In this document: one piece after another, positions 23,284 to 34,875 of the stretch | How positions within the stretch are numbered: the stretch's first letter is position 1 | How the letters are laid out: each line of letters starts with the position of its first letter | Source: Guyanagaster necrorhizus | Taxonomy: Eukaryota; Basidiomycota; Agaricomycetes; Agaricales; Physalacriaceae | DNA: 64,000 nt | Direction of reading: 5' to 3' | Assembly (NCBI RefSeq): GCF_019112545.1 | Contig: NW_025064903.1 | Span: 631,698 to 695,697 of the forward strand | Translations under genes and position numbers: made by a program | The notes under the pieces: model-generated | The model's database searches: none | What the model was told of the DNA's origin: nothing | Seen by the model: the letters and a program-made list of their open reading frames with translations, nothing else

Positions 23284-23345
23284 GTGAGGGTATGTGTCTT
23301 TTTGCGAAACCGACCTTGTCAGACCTTCCTTGACCATGGACCACG

Positions 23346-24038
23346 ATGACACTCACACTCTCGCCCATTATTAAGCCCCAAACGCGCCGCCTCTCGCTGT
23401 CACCCCGCTCGCTGTCGCCGTCGTCGATACCGTCGTCACCGTCGTCGGTGCACTCGTCGAGCTCGGCCATTTTTGAGCGTGACATCGAGCCCATTTCACT
23501 ACCCCTACTACCAGCACATTCGAATCCTCACCGTATACCTCGTGGAAAGCCCACAGAGAACTCCGTACCATCCGTCCTCGATTCAGCTGCGGCAATCCTG
23601 GTAGATTCGCATGCGGGTGACGTCGACGTCGAGGTGCTCACTCCGGCCGTCAGCCCGCTGGTGAGCCGCAGTCCGTCTCCAAGGGCCTCGTTGCTGCTCA
23701 CAACGTCATCCCTGGGCCCGCCATCTCCCACGAGCATTGCTCGCGAGCTTTCTCCGTCCCCCTCTCCAAACACCGTAATGAAACGCTTGTCGTTTCTGTC
23801 GTACAGTGATCTCCTTGCTTCCAATCCCACAAACACAGTAACGCTGTCTTCCTTAACTTTGGAGCCGCCTACACCGCCGCACATGCTGACCTTGACGGAC
23901 GGCAGCGCATTGAAAGGCTTCGATGAGTGGGAGAAAGAGGGGCTTGGTATGGGGCTCGAGGAAAGGCTGGAGGCTGTCAGCGGGGCAACGAGTCCCATGT
24001 CGATCAGGAGCCGCCCTGTCAGTGTTGTGAGGTCTTGA
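23346..24038 (+). CDS. Ser/Pro-rich hypothetical protein, 230 aa
   Basis: A single uninterrupted frame with strong codon use and no introns. The N-terminal two-thirds is low-complexity Ser/Pro/Leu (LSLSPRSLSPSSIPSSPSS and SRSPSPR repeats) with many potential proline-directed phosphosites. A better-ordered C-terminal third has MKRLSFLSYSDLLAS, LTLEPPTPPHML and a charged EWEKEGLGMGLEERLEAV helix. The YSDLL and GLEERLE blocks look like conserved motifs of a fungal family of unknown function; I recall similar blocks in other basidiomycete proteins but cannot check. No membrane segment or signal peptide. The preceding TGACGTCA sites suggest stress or nutrient control. Confidence 0.65.
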   Translation: MTLTLSPIIKPQTRRLSLSPRSLSPSSIPSSPSSVHSSSSAIFERDIEPISLPLLPAHSNPHRIPRGKPTENSVPSVLDSAAAILVDSHAGDVDVEVLTPAVSPLVSRSPSPRASLLLTTSSLGPPSPTSIARELSPSPSPNTVMKRLSFLSYSDLLASNPTNTVTLSSLTLEPPTPPHMLTLTDGSALKGFDEWEKEGLGMGLEERLEAVSGATSPMSIRSRPVSVVRS

Positions 24039-24494
24039 ACGGTTTTCTATACCCCCACGCTCCTGTTATATTCGTCATTCCACCATCTTGTTCAAAGTCA
24101 TGCCTCGTCCTTTTCGCTCAGAATTCCAACTATCTGCTTGTGTCTTTTTATCTACTTTGTGCCATCATTTATTTTATCATCGTGTATGTACGTACCAACT
24201 ACGAATCTGTCCATCTTACGATACATATTATACATGCATCCTTTGTGAAGTGTTTATTTCTTGTTACTGTTTCGTCTACCCATCTGGATGATTGGGAACA
24301 AATCTGCATTGATGTTGCTAGGCATTGAGATCAGGGCAACTTAAGTATATTGTTCGGTGAGATACCGCCATGTAAACCCCGGTGTTACTGTGGACGCTTG
24401 AGAGTCAAGATAGATGACTCCCTGAGCCTTGATGAAGGCATTCAAGTTGTCGCGATCAAGTACTCAGTTAGCTCAGTTCATTAAACTTGAGCAA
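24039..24494. other. Intergenic region (convergent gene ends)
   Basis: Between the stop of the Ser/Pro-rich ORF (plus) and the stop of DUF6535 gene 2 (minus). AT-richer, with no gene seen. Probably the two 3' untranslated regions. Confidence 0.4.
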
Positions 24495-27197
24495 TCAAAA
24501 ATGGCCATTGTACTCTACAACATCTGCATGTACGTGAGCGTTGACAGCCTTAAGATCTGCAATGTGTCGGGGTATCTCGTGAGGCTGCGAGGGTGAGGGT
24601 GAGGGAAAGTCCATCTGCTGAAGACTCTGTAAACACCGAGGCCAAACAGGGTCTTTGTGTCGTAGGAGAGCGTGTTGATGAAGGGCGGTGATGTTATCCT
24701 GAGTGAGTAGAACAGCACAAGCTGTGTAAAGGGATCCCGGCTCATGGCGGTATTCCAAAGATTTCTGGCGTATGTGAGGATCCAATTTCCCGGACGACAA
24801 CCCGGTGATAAATGCGGCTATGATTTCTGATAGACCCCAGGTAGTGATGAGGACGTCGACGGAGCCGGCGCTCCCAGTGAGCCAGCCAAAGAGCCGCTCG
24901 TCAACAAAATGAGCAAAAGCCGCGTTCATGGTGGATGAATGCTTAAGTAAGAAAATGATAAGTTCGGCTGCTTCTGTGGTATACGGAGCGTACTTTAGAG
25001 GTGTTGATAACCACGTATCATCTTGGAAAGCAATGGACGCAAATTTAACAGCCAATTCTGCAGGAAACGTGTCTTCAGGAGGGCGGGAGGATATGCAGCT
25101 GAGAACACGAAAGAAAGTGACCAATGTCATACGACGATCTTCAGGGAACATTGAATCACTGCCAACGCCGCATTCGTCCGATAGAACCCAATACATACAG
25201 TAGCCTTAGTACGGCGGAATGATTGCGGTCTAGGGAAACAGAAGCTAAATTGCCTTCAGGTCGATGGATTCTATACTTTTCGACGCCCATGTAAGCCATA
25301 ATGTTTCGTAGGACTGCGCTGAAAAGACTTCCAAGAGAGGGATCAAGCGCGCATATCCTGTGTACGGAGGGGCGTCGGGCCAAGCTTAAGAGAAAACGTA
25401 CTCGGCAACCGCTAGGTTTAAGGTGCTGAGACGTGGGATCGTGATATACACTATCCTTGACCTCGAAATCTGCACAGCCTTTGAGCAAGATATGGAGGGA
25501 AAGTTTGCAATCGGCACGCCAGTATTTAGCGGGAAGTGCATGAAATAGAAGTTCATACACTTTCAGGTTGATGGGTAGGATCTTGAACAGAAGACGACTC
25601 CACGCGACGGTCTGTAGACAGAATATCTGACTGTCCGACGGGGCCCGTGGAACAGATACGATTAAATCTCGGATCTGTTCGCAATCCCTGTAGGATTCAC
25701 CAGCCAGAAGTCCTGCACGAAGGTCCCGCGCCAATTGGTCCCGCTTATTATATGTTCGGATAAAACATCCCGAAATCGAAAGCAAAGGTGTGCACGGATG
25801 CAGCGGTCCATCTTGCTGGCGTCAACAAGAACTTCGCTTCGATGAGCATCATCCAAAAGTCCTTGGAGTGTAAGGGCACACACACTCGGAAGCCCTTCTG
25901 CATGATGCTGTACGGAGTTCACAGATCGTATCGGTAAAGTAACAGTTGATTCCGCAACAATTCTTTGAACGCTAAGGTTGGACGATACGGAGTACAAACA
26001 GGACAAGGCGCGTGCGTCCGTTTCGTCGGCATTCAGCTTAACGGCTTCACATTCAGCTTCTCTAAGCGTACGAATGGGAGGTTTTTTCGGAACTGGTGAG
26101 GACCTGGACCAGTACTTGGAGATATGACCGATGAGAAAAGGCCGTTGTGAACAACATAGGCATAGAGAGGAAATATGTAGTGCGACAGCGGCGTCTTGTA
26201 CAGGCACGAGGGGTATACGATTGGAAGGAAATTGGTGATGAAATACATGGCGAATAATATAAAGGCGATAGACCCGACAATGGATGCAATCGACACTTGC
26301 ATGGCAGTAGGAATATTACCAGACCCATTAAAACCACGCAAAGCGACGTGCTCATAAGGACGGATAATAATCCAATAATGAAACCTACACGCCACTTCCG
26401 CAGTCCCATGTATCGAAATTGACGAACCCGACATCTGTCCCGGGGCGTGCCAGATGGAACAGCCATGTACTCATGGATCCACTGTTTCGTTAAGACAGCA
26501 AACAGTGCGGTAGTGAGGCTGAACGAGAGGCTGGTGAACCACAGTCCATTTACTAACGAATCGGAAGTTGTGGGATGAAAGTCTGAGAATGGAGTAAGGC
26601 CGGAGCGGGGAACGTCGTTCACAATGGAACCATTGGCCGCTGCACGCTGGACGTCGATTAGCTCGAATAGGAGCGACGCCGTGACCTGACCGTAGTCGAC
26701 TTGAAGGCTCTGCGACGTTTGAGCAACGAAGGTAGTGACCACAGCAGAGAAGAGACCAGCCTATTCTGCCATTAGAAAGGAAAGATTAAACCAGAATCTG
26801 TGCTTACGAAAACTAGCAAAACATCTAATCCATCTCTCCATCCTTCTACCATCTCGATGTCAAATGTAGCGCACTCTTCAAGGTATGTTCTCCACACCCT
26901 GGCAGTCGGTCCCAATTCCTCGTACCGCTTGTCTTCGGGGAATTTCTGTTCGTAGTCGAACGGGTCATTGCCTTTTAATGATCAGTGAACTTTGTTACGC
27001 CAGAGACATGATCTATACGCACCTTTGACTACATATTCACGCATTTTCACACCCATCAGCCCTCTAGTAGAATTTCTCCGTCTGCGAGAAGAGTCATATG
27101 CGGGATTCTCGACCTCCGGCTGGTCATTGTCATGTTGGGTAGGCTCTTCAGATTTCTTCCCCTTTGTGTCGTCGAGTACATCCTGAGAGGAAGGCAT
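24495..27197 (-). pseudogene. DUF6535 membrane protein 2 (frameshifted)
   Basis: Reading from 27197, exon 1 (MPSSQDVLDDTKGKKSEEP) is spliced to an exon with NDPFDYEQKFPEDKRYEELG and WRTYLEEC. The third exon starts AGLFSAVVTTFVAQTSQSLQ. The four-helix DUF6535 domain follows: LVNGLWFTSLSFSLTTALF, VPSGTPRDRCRVRQFRYMGL, FIIGLLSVLMSTSLCVVLMG, YFITNFLPIVYPSCLYKTP. It is very close to gene 3 (44622-47574). The frame changes at least three times: near 26310 (about one base lost after FLLP), between the 26033-26434 and 25662-26207 frames, and near 25190 (after LRLLYVLGS). The body otherwise remains alignable to the end (CLQSLQQMD against CLQKLDTV in gene 3). Either a recent pseudogene or assembly errors; intron explanations look unlikely. 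Confidence 0.7.
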
Positions 27198-27615
27198 GGT
27201 CGCAGAAGAGGATACAACGAGGCAGACAGCACGATAGGTGCCGATACAGCATGTTTGGGACAAGTCGTTCCAGAGCTCCAAATGAGTATATATTTGAACT
27301 CCGCACAGCTCGAGTCTGTGTGGACTGTCGTGTAACGCTACCTACCTACCGGTCCGATTTGTTGCTATGTGGGGCGCTGTGGGTCCAATTTTCCAAAGTA
27401 AAATAATAACAAACGAGTTCAAAGATTTTGTATTCAACACGACAAAACCCAGAATACATAACGACAAAAAACGAACGAAAGCAACGATTCTAAGAGGATG
27501 TACGTTACATATTCAAAGGCAAGGATAACAAAGGTAAACGAGTCATAGAAATAATTAATCAACGGAGTCCGTTTTTTTTATTCGTACACGTCGTTACGAT
27601 GACTTCTCTTAGGTT
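27198..27615. other. Intergenic region
   Basis: Between the 3' end of the RasGEF gene and the 5' end of DUF6535 gene 2, both minus strand. AT-rich between 27400 and 27580. It should hold the terminator of the RasGEF gene and the promoter of gene 2. No repeat or RNA recognised. Confidence 0.4.
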
Positions 27616-30600
27616 TCATATGTGCAACCCCCAGTCCTGAACGTCGGCCTTCACTCCGCCGCTGCTCCCAGAATGGTCGTACATCCCCAACGCCCTTCCT
27701 AGCATCTCATCACTCAAACCCCTCAACCTCAAACATTTTTGGAATAACCGTTTCTCGACCCCCCATCCGACACGGCTAGCCACATGTTGTCCGGCAACGA
27801 GACGTTTGATCACTTTCGCCCGCATCCGTTGCTTGTGTACATTAATCAGTGGCTCTATCTGCATCCCAGGCGGAAGTGGCTGCAACGCGCCGAATACCTC
27901 GGGTTGAGAAAGCGTATCGTAACTGTATGTCACAAAATCGATAGACACAGGCGTAGTGGGAGACGTGGGGTCAATCAGATCCGGCAGGTGGGAATATTCC
28001 GTCAGCTGAGAAAGATATACCCCGATGAAAGGAATGCATTCCGTAATATCAGCCTGTTTGGCCGCAGTGCTGGTGCTATGTGTCGAATGCGTCGGCCTCG
28101 CTTTGGTGGATGCGCTGCTGGCTCTGTCGGTCCCATTCGCTGCATGAGCGTTGCCATTCGTAGTTCCGACTCCCCCACTAACGATGGACGGCGCATGTGA
28201 AGAGGGCTCAATTGGCTTCGCATCAACAATGGTGTCTACTGCACGTCGAATGTGCATGAAATTCCTGTCGCTCGTTGTCCACTCTTTCAAGTCATGGAAC
28301 ATCCGCTTGTCTTGATGCGGGAAGGTGTCCCACCTTCGCTTCATGGCTCGCTTTACCCAAGGGCTTTGCAAGGCGCTCACGATAGCGACAACGGTGTTAT
28401 AGCTACCCATTTCGTACGATTTCTGTGCATGCCACATAAGGTTATTGGGTACTGTCGCAGTTGAAATGAACACTTACGATGGCGATCTTGAGGAACTTAG
28501 CAACCACCTTTAAACGCTCCATTGGGGGGGTCAACACAACTTCAGAGACCGTGAAATTAGCCATCAGATTGAACCTCGCCCTCACGGCTGCAAGCACACT
28601 CGTCTTCTCAGGGAACCTCCCTTCAGCCTTCCACCTCGCCCTGTCTTTGAGGTATTGCGCCCAATCCAACACATCTACCTCATTCTCCCGACCAATCCAA
28701 TCGTCCAAGATGAGCTCTTCAAATTTGATGCTAATGAACAGTTCTCGATCAATCATACCAAAATGCTGAGCAAGACTTTCAGCCGTATAGCTGAGGATGA
28801 ATGATTTATGAGAGCGGGGTGCTTCATGGGGAACGAACTTGGAAGAAAGGGGCACAGTTGTGTTGACGGAGGTAGAACTTGCGGAAGACGTGGTTATGGC
28901 ATTAGATGACAAAGTTGATGGGAAACCATTTGGCATACGGCTCTGGAGGATTTCCAAAGGAACTGCATCCTCGGGAGCAGGCTTCGCTTGCGGAGGACGT
29001 TTAGAAGATTCCCCGGGGCATGGAATGCTATGTGATGCTTTTGTTGCTATCGGCGTTGTCGCAGCATCAGCCGTAGGACTATCAGCAGCGAGGAATTGTT
29101 CGGCATCCGTATATGATGAAGCAATGGAGGCAACATCGATATTATCAGACGGTGAACGTAAACCCCCCGTTTCATCTTCGCCCTCATTGCTGCCGTTATC
29201 TTCATCAGCTTCGTCATCATAGACCTCTTCATCAGAGAAACGTGGTTCCTCATCCTCATAATCACCAGTCGCCATGCGAGTTTGCATAGTCTTCACCCAA
29301 TCGTCTACTTTCGATGCTTTCTCCTGCTGACGTTTGGGATTGATCTGACCCTCCAAGCGACGCAGGGCATCTTCTACATCACCAGCTTCGCCATCATCAC
29401 TCAAAGAGTCGACGAGTGCATTAACCTGCCACTGCTGTATGTTCCTCCCGAGACCTACCCCAGATGCGGACGACGCAGCGGAACTCGCTTCTGATGCCAC
29501 CGATTCATGCGATACTATTCCCATCGATGAAACGCTCTCTGACCGACGCACAAACTCAAAGTCTCGGCGTAAAGGTAACCTACGTAGAGGCTTTCGCAAA
29601 CCTGGCGGTGAAGCGGGGGCCCCAGGAGCGTGCTCCGATGATGTATCCGATAGATCTAGCTCATCAATTGATTCGACGTCAAACTGCCAAGGAGACTGGA
29701 ACGCCGGAAACTTGGCTGAGTTCCGATCGGCGGATAGAGGTTCACCGAATGAGTCCGTGGACGATGTTCGTGCCAGAGAGACGGTATCAGCTTCTGGTGT
29801 TTGAGGGGCCGGTTCATCGTCCATCGTAGAAGTGCTAGAAAATGATGTGGTGCCAGCATCAATATAGGAGGGTGAAGCCTCCGTGGATGTTGAAGGCGGC
29901 AAGACTGTAGCTTCTCCCGAAGATCTGTTGGCTCCATCGGACACATGAACGAGAGAATACGCAGGAATTGGAGAAGGTTCGGGAACCTGGAATGATACAG
30001 GAGTAGCTTCGGGTTTAGCCGTTACCGCAGAGGACGTAGGTGCAACGGTACTGGGATTGGAGGCTACATTTAAATTATCTGGCTGCGGCTCGATGAGCTT
30101 CAGATATTGCTCAACTCCACCTTGAACTTTCAATAGATCTCGAGAAACCGACAGTTCTAAATCAAATGCGGACACATGGGTATATGAGCCCAAAGGTGCT
30201 CGAGGGGTTGTCCTATTATTCAAGACACGCTTCCATCGACCGAGACGTCCGATCGTCTTCACCAAAGCAGTCTTCACGAACGCGCGGGATAATGCATTGT
30301 GATGGATAGGTAATGTCGCCGAGGTTTGCACGAACGGCACCGCAGCTTCTTCACCAGGATCAGAGTTGTGATCCGGTCGTGGCAATATAGATAACGATGA
30401 GAAAGCTATTGAGTTCGACCCTGGAGGTGATAGATTGGGACCGAGATGAATGTTGCTGATGTGTGCGTTGGGAGGATAGTTTGGTGCATATATAGGCACA
30501 TCTTCATCCTCAGGTATGAAGTCCAAATCCAACTCGCCAACATCTTCTTCTCCGTGGAGTTTCTTAGTTGCCTCAGCAAACTTTTCTCCAAGTAAGTGCT

Positions 30601-32808
30601 CCTGTTTCCCTGAAGAGTGCTCTTGTTGAACGCTGGTGCTAGTCGGCCGGGATTTCGCTTTCGAAGAAGTACGTGTATGTGCTTTCTTACAGTCTTGTGC
30701 AATCTTCTTCAATTTCTTGACGATACTCTGAATAGAATATAGATGAGTTTTTCGCGTAAAGGATTTACGGAAAGAAGCCCACCAAGCCGTCACTATGCTT
30801 CTCCAGTATAGGATCGCGGATCAAAGCATTTAACCAACTCGCAAAAAGCAATCTCAACTCCCGATTCGGCAAAAAGTCTACGGTGAAGAAGGTCAAAAGC
30901 CAGTACCGAAAGGCAACAAATGTTCGGACGCGGACAATTCTTCGGACCATTTCGTCACTCGGTGAATTGTGTTTCTGAAGAGCCCAGTGAAATCGACAAA
31001 TTAAAAGGTGACACAGATCAACGGCTCCGATATAAGTGCGGTAGGTGAGGAAGAAGTCCAGCAGCTCATCGTAGTTCAATTCGCTCGTCATTTGCGCGAT
31101 CCATCGTTCGATGGATGCAGCTACAAGAATTTTCTGGAACTCCTGCGTTGGCGCAATTTTTAACTTGGACACTTCTGGACTCTTTCCCTTGCGACTGCGG
31201 CGTCCCGAAAGGCTCGAGGCAGACGAGTAGCTGTCCTGCGAAACAGACCTATCGTCGCCATCATACCTAACTTCGGCCCATATGACAAACCGAGGATCAT
31301 TACGCGGTGCAGCTATATTGCCCTCAGAGAGTGACAGTCTGATAACTGCGGTCTCTTCAGCTTGAGAGGAGAGCTTATCAATAAGCGGAACTCCCCGATA
31401 TGTCTGAATGACATCAAAAACGTCAGTCGAAAAGCGAGAATGTATGGCCGTCTCGGAGCTAGGCATATATGGATCCGGTCCGGATTCCACGTCCACGACA
31501 TCGGGCGGTCGTAGGCGGATAGCAGAGGGAGAGCGAGTGAGCTCTTTTTGCTGGGAGGATAACTCTGATATTATAGGGGAGATGGGCGTATTGCTTGTAG
31601 ATGCTACTTTGCTCGGACACTCGGTCTGGCGAGCTGTTAACCCAGATTCAAAAGACTGCATCTCGCGTAGATGCCGGGTGGAGCGCAGGCGGTCGAGACC
31701 GGGTTTTCGCGGTGAATCGAAGTGTACTCCGGGTCCAAAGGGGTGTATGATAGGTGTAACAGGAACGGATAGGACAGAGGGACTAATGTCAACGTCCGAG
31801 TCCTCAAAGCTGTGGGATGATGATGCGCTCAAAGATTCCAATGATGTTGTCCAATCCATGACTTGGCCAAACAGGTCCATCCCTCCGTTATTAAGGGAGG
31901 CGTCAATTTCCGGGAGTCGAGGGGCATCAGCGGAGGTGACACTATTAGAATGTGGGCGAGTAAGCAGAGATTCCCCGTCCTGTGCACGGGGATTGTTCAT
32001 GTCCGGTATCGACCGCGTCTTCCTCAATTTCCTAGGTCCGGTAAAGCTCATCGTTGTTGCTGTTGTGGAACCGCTATTTCTGAACAAATTCGGAAGCGCA
32101 TGTACACTCATCCGTGAACGGCGCTTCGACCGGCTTCGATGAGACTGCGGGAACTTGTTGGCCGGTTTCCGCTGAATCGTGAATTCTACGTCGGCTGCTG
32201 AGGCAGCAGGAGCTGACTGATCTCGATGACTGCAATAGACGCCGTTGGTTGTAATATTTAGAAACAGGCAAATAACACACACCCAACTCGAAACATCTGT
32301 TTCCCGTGTTGATTCACGAAAGCTGTGATAGCGTACGGTGACCTCACGTCTTTCCCTACACCGTAATGTTGGTCATACCGTCGCTTCAGCTCGCGTGCTG
32401 CGGGTCCGGAAGATGTTTCTACAAAGCTTCCATCGGCTAAACGGCGTTCATCAGTCGATGAAGAAATCTTTGAATGGACCTAGCGTGAAACGAATTTTAC
32501 TCACGAGCAATAGATATATCAGCAGTAGCAATGTCTGCAGGCAGCGGACCCAAACTCGTTCTCTCGTCAGAAGAGTCTGGATAGGTGAAGGAGGCTTGAG
32601 ATACGTTTGTCGACGGTGTTGGTATCGGAAGTAGTTGAGAAGAGCTGGTCGAGGAAGTAGGTGACTGTGCCGCGGACGAGGAGGGTGATGGTACAGGTAC
32701 GATAGTGGACAGATCTGGCATAGTGTTACGGCTAGACGATGCTTGTGGTGGTCCTGCACGCAAATGGTCGTCAACGCCTGGATTTGAAGGCCCGCCCAGA
32801 CTGGTCAT
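27616..32808 (-). CDS. RasGEF-domain exchange factor, LTE1-like
   Basis: A large multi-exon gene. Exon 1 starts MTSLGGPSNPGVDDH and is Ser/Pro-rich. Exon 2 ends with HYGVGKDVRSPYAITAFVNQ. A 53-nt intron precedes HRDQSAPAASAADVEFTIQ. A RasGEF N-terminal motif region follows (IERWIAQMTSELNYDELLDF, LTYRTYIGAVDLCHLLICRF, FVAFRYWLLTFFTVDF). A long acidic/Ser-rich linker covers about 29000-30700. The catalytic RasGEF domain has AESLAQHFGMIDRELFISIK, FNLMANFTVSEVV, ERLKVVAKFLKIA, then an intron, KSYEMGSYNTVVAIVSALQS, and CIPFIGVYLSQLTEY. This architecture is that of LTE1/CDC25-type factors, which load GTP on small GTPases (Lte1 acts in mitotic exit). The particular GTPase is not shown by the sequence. 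Introns use GTGGGC, GTAAGT and GTGAGT donors. Divergent from ASF1. Confidence 0.8.
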
Positions 32809-33238
32809 GATGGGATGTGTATGCAAGAATTACAGTGACAAATGCGGAGGCAAAGACGAGAAACTATTGAAACATTCTATACACAGACTGAATATATCGC
32901 AGGAGGCGTCGTTAATTTGGTTTACAGCTCGTGAGGAGATAATGAAGGCGAATTGGCGCTGAGGTAGTAGGGTAGCGGGCTCGACAGAACAGATATTGAC
33001 AGTCAAGGAGGAAAGGCGTTATTGCGTAAGCGAAGAGGTCGTCGTCGTAATCAGCGATGTCCGCCGTTGTCCGCCGCGGTCGTCGTCGATGATGATGATG
33101 GTGGTGGTGGTGGTAGATGGTCAAGATTCAATTTGAGACGACAGAAAACAAAAGGGAATGCACGTGATCCCACTTCGCGTCCACGGAATTTTCTGTCATT
33201 TCTCTTTGCCACCTACCACCACTATCAACACCGACGCA
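32809..33238. promoter_or_regulatory. Bidirectional promoter of RasGEF and ASF1, with E-box
   Basis: 430 bp between two divergent starts. CACGTG at 33161-33166 is a palindromic bHLH (Cbf1/USF-type) site lying 73 bp from the ASF1 ATG. A microsatellite-like GTC/GAT/GGT tract occupies about 33040-33118. It generates spurious His-rich frames and is not coding. Confidence 0.5.
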
Positions 33239-33972
33239 ATGTCCATCGTTACGATAAGAGTACGTATTTATCTCTTAGCGAACTTGGAGATACCTAATAT
33301 CTTTTCAGAACGTCGAATTCATCAACAATCCAGCTCGATTTTCCGACGTGTATCGCTTTCGGGTTACCTTTGAGTGTATAGCACCTCTGAAAGACGGTAC
33401 AGTGGCATCCCGAATGTCAGTCGCGTTCATTTTAGACTCATTTTACTCTCAGACCTCGAATGGAAGCTCATTTACGTGTCGTCTCCCGGCAACGAAGAGC
33501 TGGACCAAGAACTTGACGATTGTCTCGTTGGACCTGTGCCATCCGGCGTCAACTCATTCGAATTCGAAGGCTCTCCTCCGGATCCCTCAAAAATACCCTT
33601 AGAAGATGTTCTTGGAGTGGCAGCTCTAATCCTGACGGGTTCTTACAAGGACCAAGAGTTTGTTCGGGTGGGATATTACCAGAACACGGAGTATGACAAC
33701 GAAGAGATGAAAGAGACACCCCCATCAAAAGTCATGTTCGAGCGGTTGGTGAGAGATATCAGTCTCAAGCCCCGTGTTACGCGATTTCAGATAAAATGGT
33801 GCGTTTGCGGCTGCCACTCGGACTATTCATCTACTCATGTTTCTTTAGGGATGTTGCACCCCCGCGACAAGAGGGTGTGGCTACTGGTGCTGCCGCATCT
33901 GCTCCTGTCCCTTCTGCCGACGACCTAGATGGTTCTGGGGAAACACCAGCACCCAACGGTGCTCCTTCGTAG
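33239..33972 (+). CDS. ASF1: Histone chaperone ASF1 (anti-silencing function 1)
   Basis: Four exons join in phase (33239-33259, 33309-33396, 33453-33798, 33849-33972), giving 192 residues. The protein begins MSIVTIRNVEFINNPARFSD and contains YRFRVTFECIAPLKDDLEWK, KLIYVSSPGNEELDQELDD, FEFEGSPPDP, DVLGVAALILTGSYKDQEF, VRVGYYQNTEY and SLKPRVTRFQIKWD. This is the complete immunoglobulin-like Asf1 core of about 155 residues. It binds the H3-H4 dimer for nucleosome assembly and disassembly behind replication and transcription. The tail is short and Ala/Pro/Asp-rich, and less acidic than in budding yeast. The tiny first exon of 21 nt explains why a simple frame misses the start. It is divergent from the RasGEF gene. 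Copy looks intact and single. Confidence 0.95.
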
Positions 33973-34580
33973 CATCGATCATGCCAATCATTTGTACTTC
34001 GAGTCGTAGAGGGTGTAAGTTGTGTGCTTCGAGTTGCTGTATATCCCCTTCCTGGTCCTGCTGTAGCATATTTGAAGATTGGTATCGACATTGTTTCTCT
34101 TCAGTGACCGCCTTGGGTCTACGAGAGGTCTTCATCATGACGCTGAATGTGCCTGAAGTTTTCTCTCCCGCGTTTGATACGCTTAAAGCCTCTTAATTGC
34201 CTAGGGCGACAGTCGATTGACATTTTCTAGGTAGGCTCACATGACCGACCTGATAGATCGATGCTAAAAATTCTGCTGCTGCCGCAATGGACATGGATAA
34301 TGACTTTCTTGCGGATCCGATTAATGCTTGCATCAAATGTAGGTAGCAACGCACCATCGGTATGGCATCCTGAAAAACCGAAAGCCTAGCAGAGAATCAT
34401 TAGCTCTGAGTGCTACTTTGTAAAGTCTAGCGACTGGCTGACTGGTGAATTTTATTTTGGTCTGGCAGAACGGAATGCACCATCGGTACGGCTTAGATCA
34501 GTTATCGTTTCGAACGGGCTATCGTACACTTAACGATGCATTCCCAGGACTCTGAAAATTTTTCAAGTGTGGTTTATTCA
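33973..34580. other. Intergenic region downstream of ASF1
   Basis: CpG-containing DNA without a convincing gene. Two near-identical phrases containing 'gcaccatcggta' (about 34350 and 34476) form a short direct repeat. No function assigned. Confidence 0.35.
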
Positions 34581-34589
34581 CAGATCTCT

Positions 34590-34875
34590 CCGCATGGGAA
34601 AAAAACGGCTTCCATTGCATTCTTAGATACTGAAACTGGCCTCATGCCACTAAGGATACGCAGATTATATCACTCCTACGATATCTTGAATATCTCCGCA
34701 ATCTAGAAGAACATCACTATGATCACCTGGCACTGGGTAGCAGGTCTCTCCACTTTGCAAGAAATGTACCATGGTACGACGATGTCATCACAGTAAGCGA
34801 CCGACTCCCTCTCGAGGTGCCCAGTTTCCATGTACTTGCCGACGCGAAGGGTGTTTGCCTCATATGCATCTGAAG
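34590..34875 (+). pseudogene. Possible non-LTR retrotransposon (LINE) tail remnant
   Basis: The plus strand, across one frame change, reads FLDTETGLMPLRIRRLYHS, then LRYLEYLRNLEEHHYDHLAL and SRSLHFARNVPWYDDVI. The ETGxMPxRxRR then LRYLxYL pattern resembles the region after the reverse transcriptase of fungal LINE-type elements, recalled from family knowledge and not checked. It ends in a stop. No RT catalytic box is present. CpG is retained. It could instead be a fragment of an unknown host gene. Confidence 0.4.

Noticed and set aside
23528..23998. Minus-strand 156-codon frame
   Set aside because: Antisense shadow of the Ser/Pro-rich ORF, long because of biased composition.
29439..29829. Two plus-strand 121-codon frames
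   Set aside because: Antisense to the low-complexity linker of the RasGEF gene.
31408..32142. Plus-strand 244-codon frame
   Set aside because: Antisense to the RasGEF gene, whose minus-strand frame carries domain motifs and fitting introns.
32912..33124. Minus-strand frame with an eight-His run
   Set aside because: Produced by a GAT/GGT/GTC microsatellite in the shared promoter; no conservation evidence.
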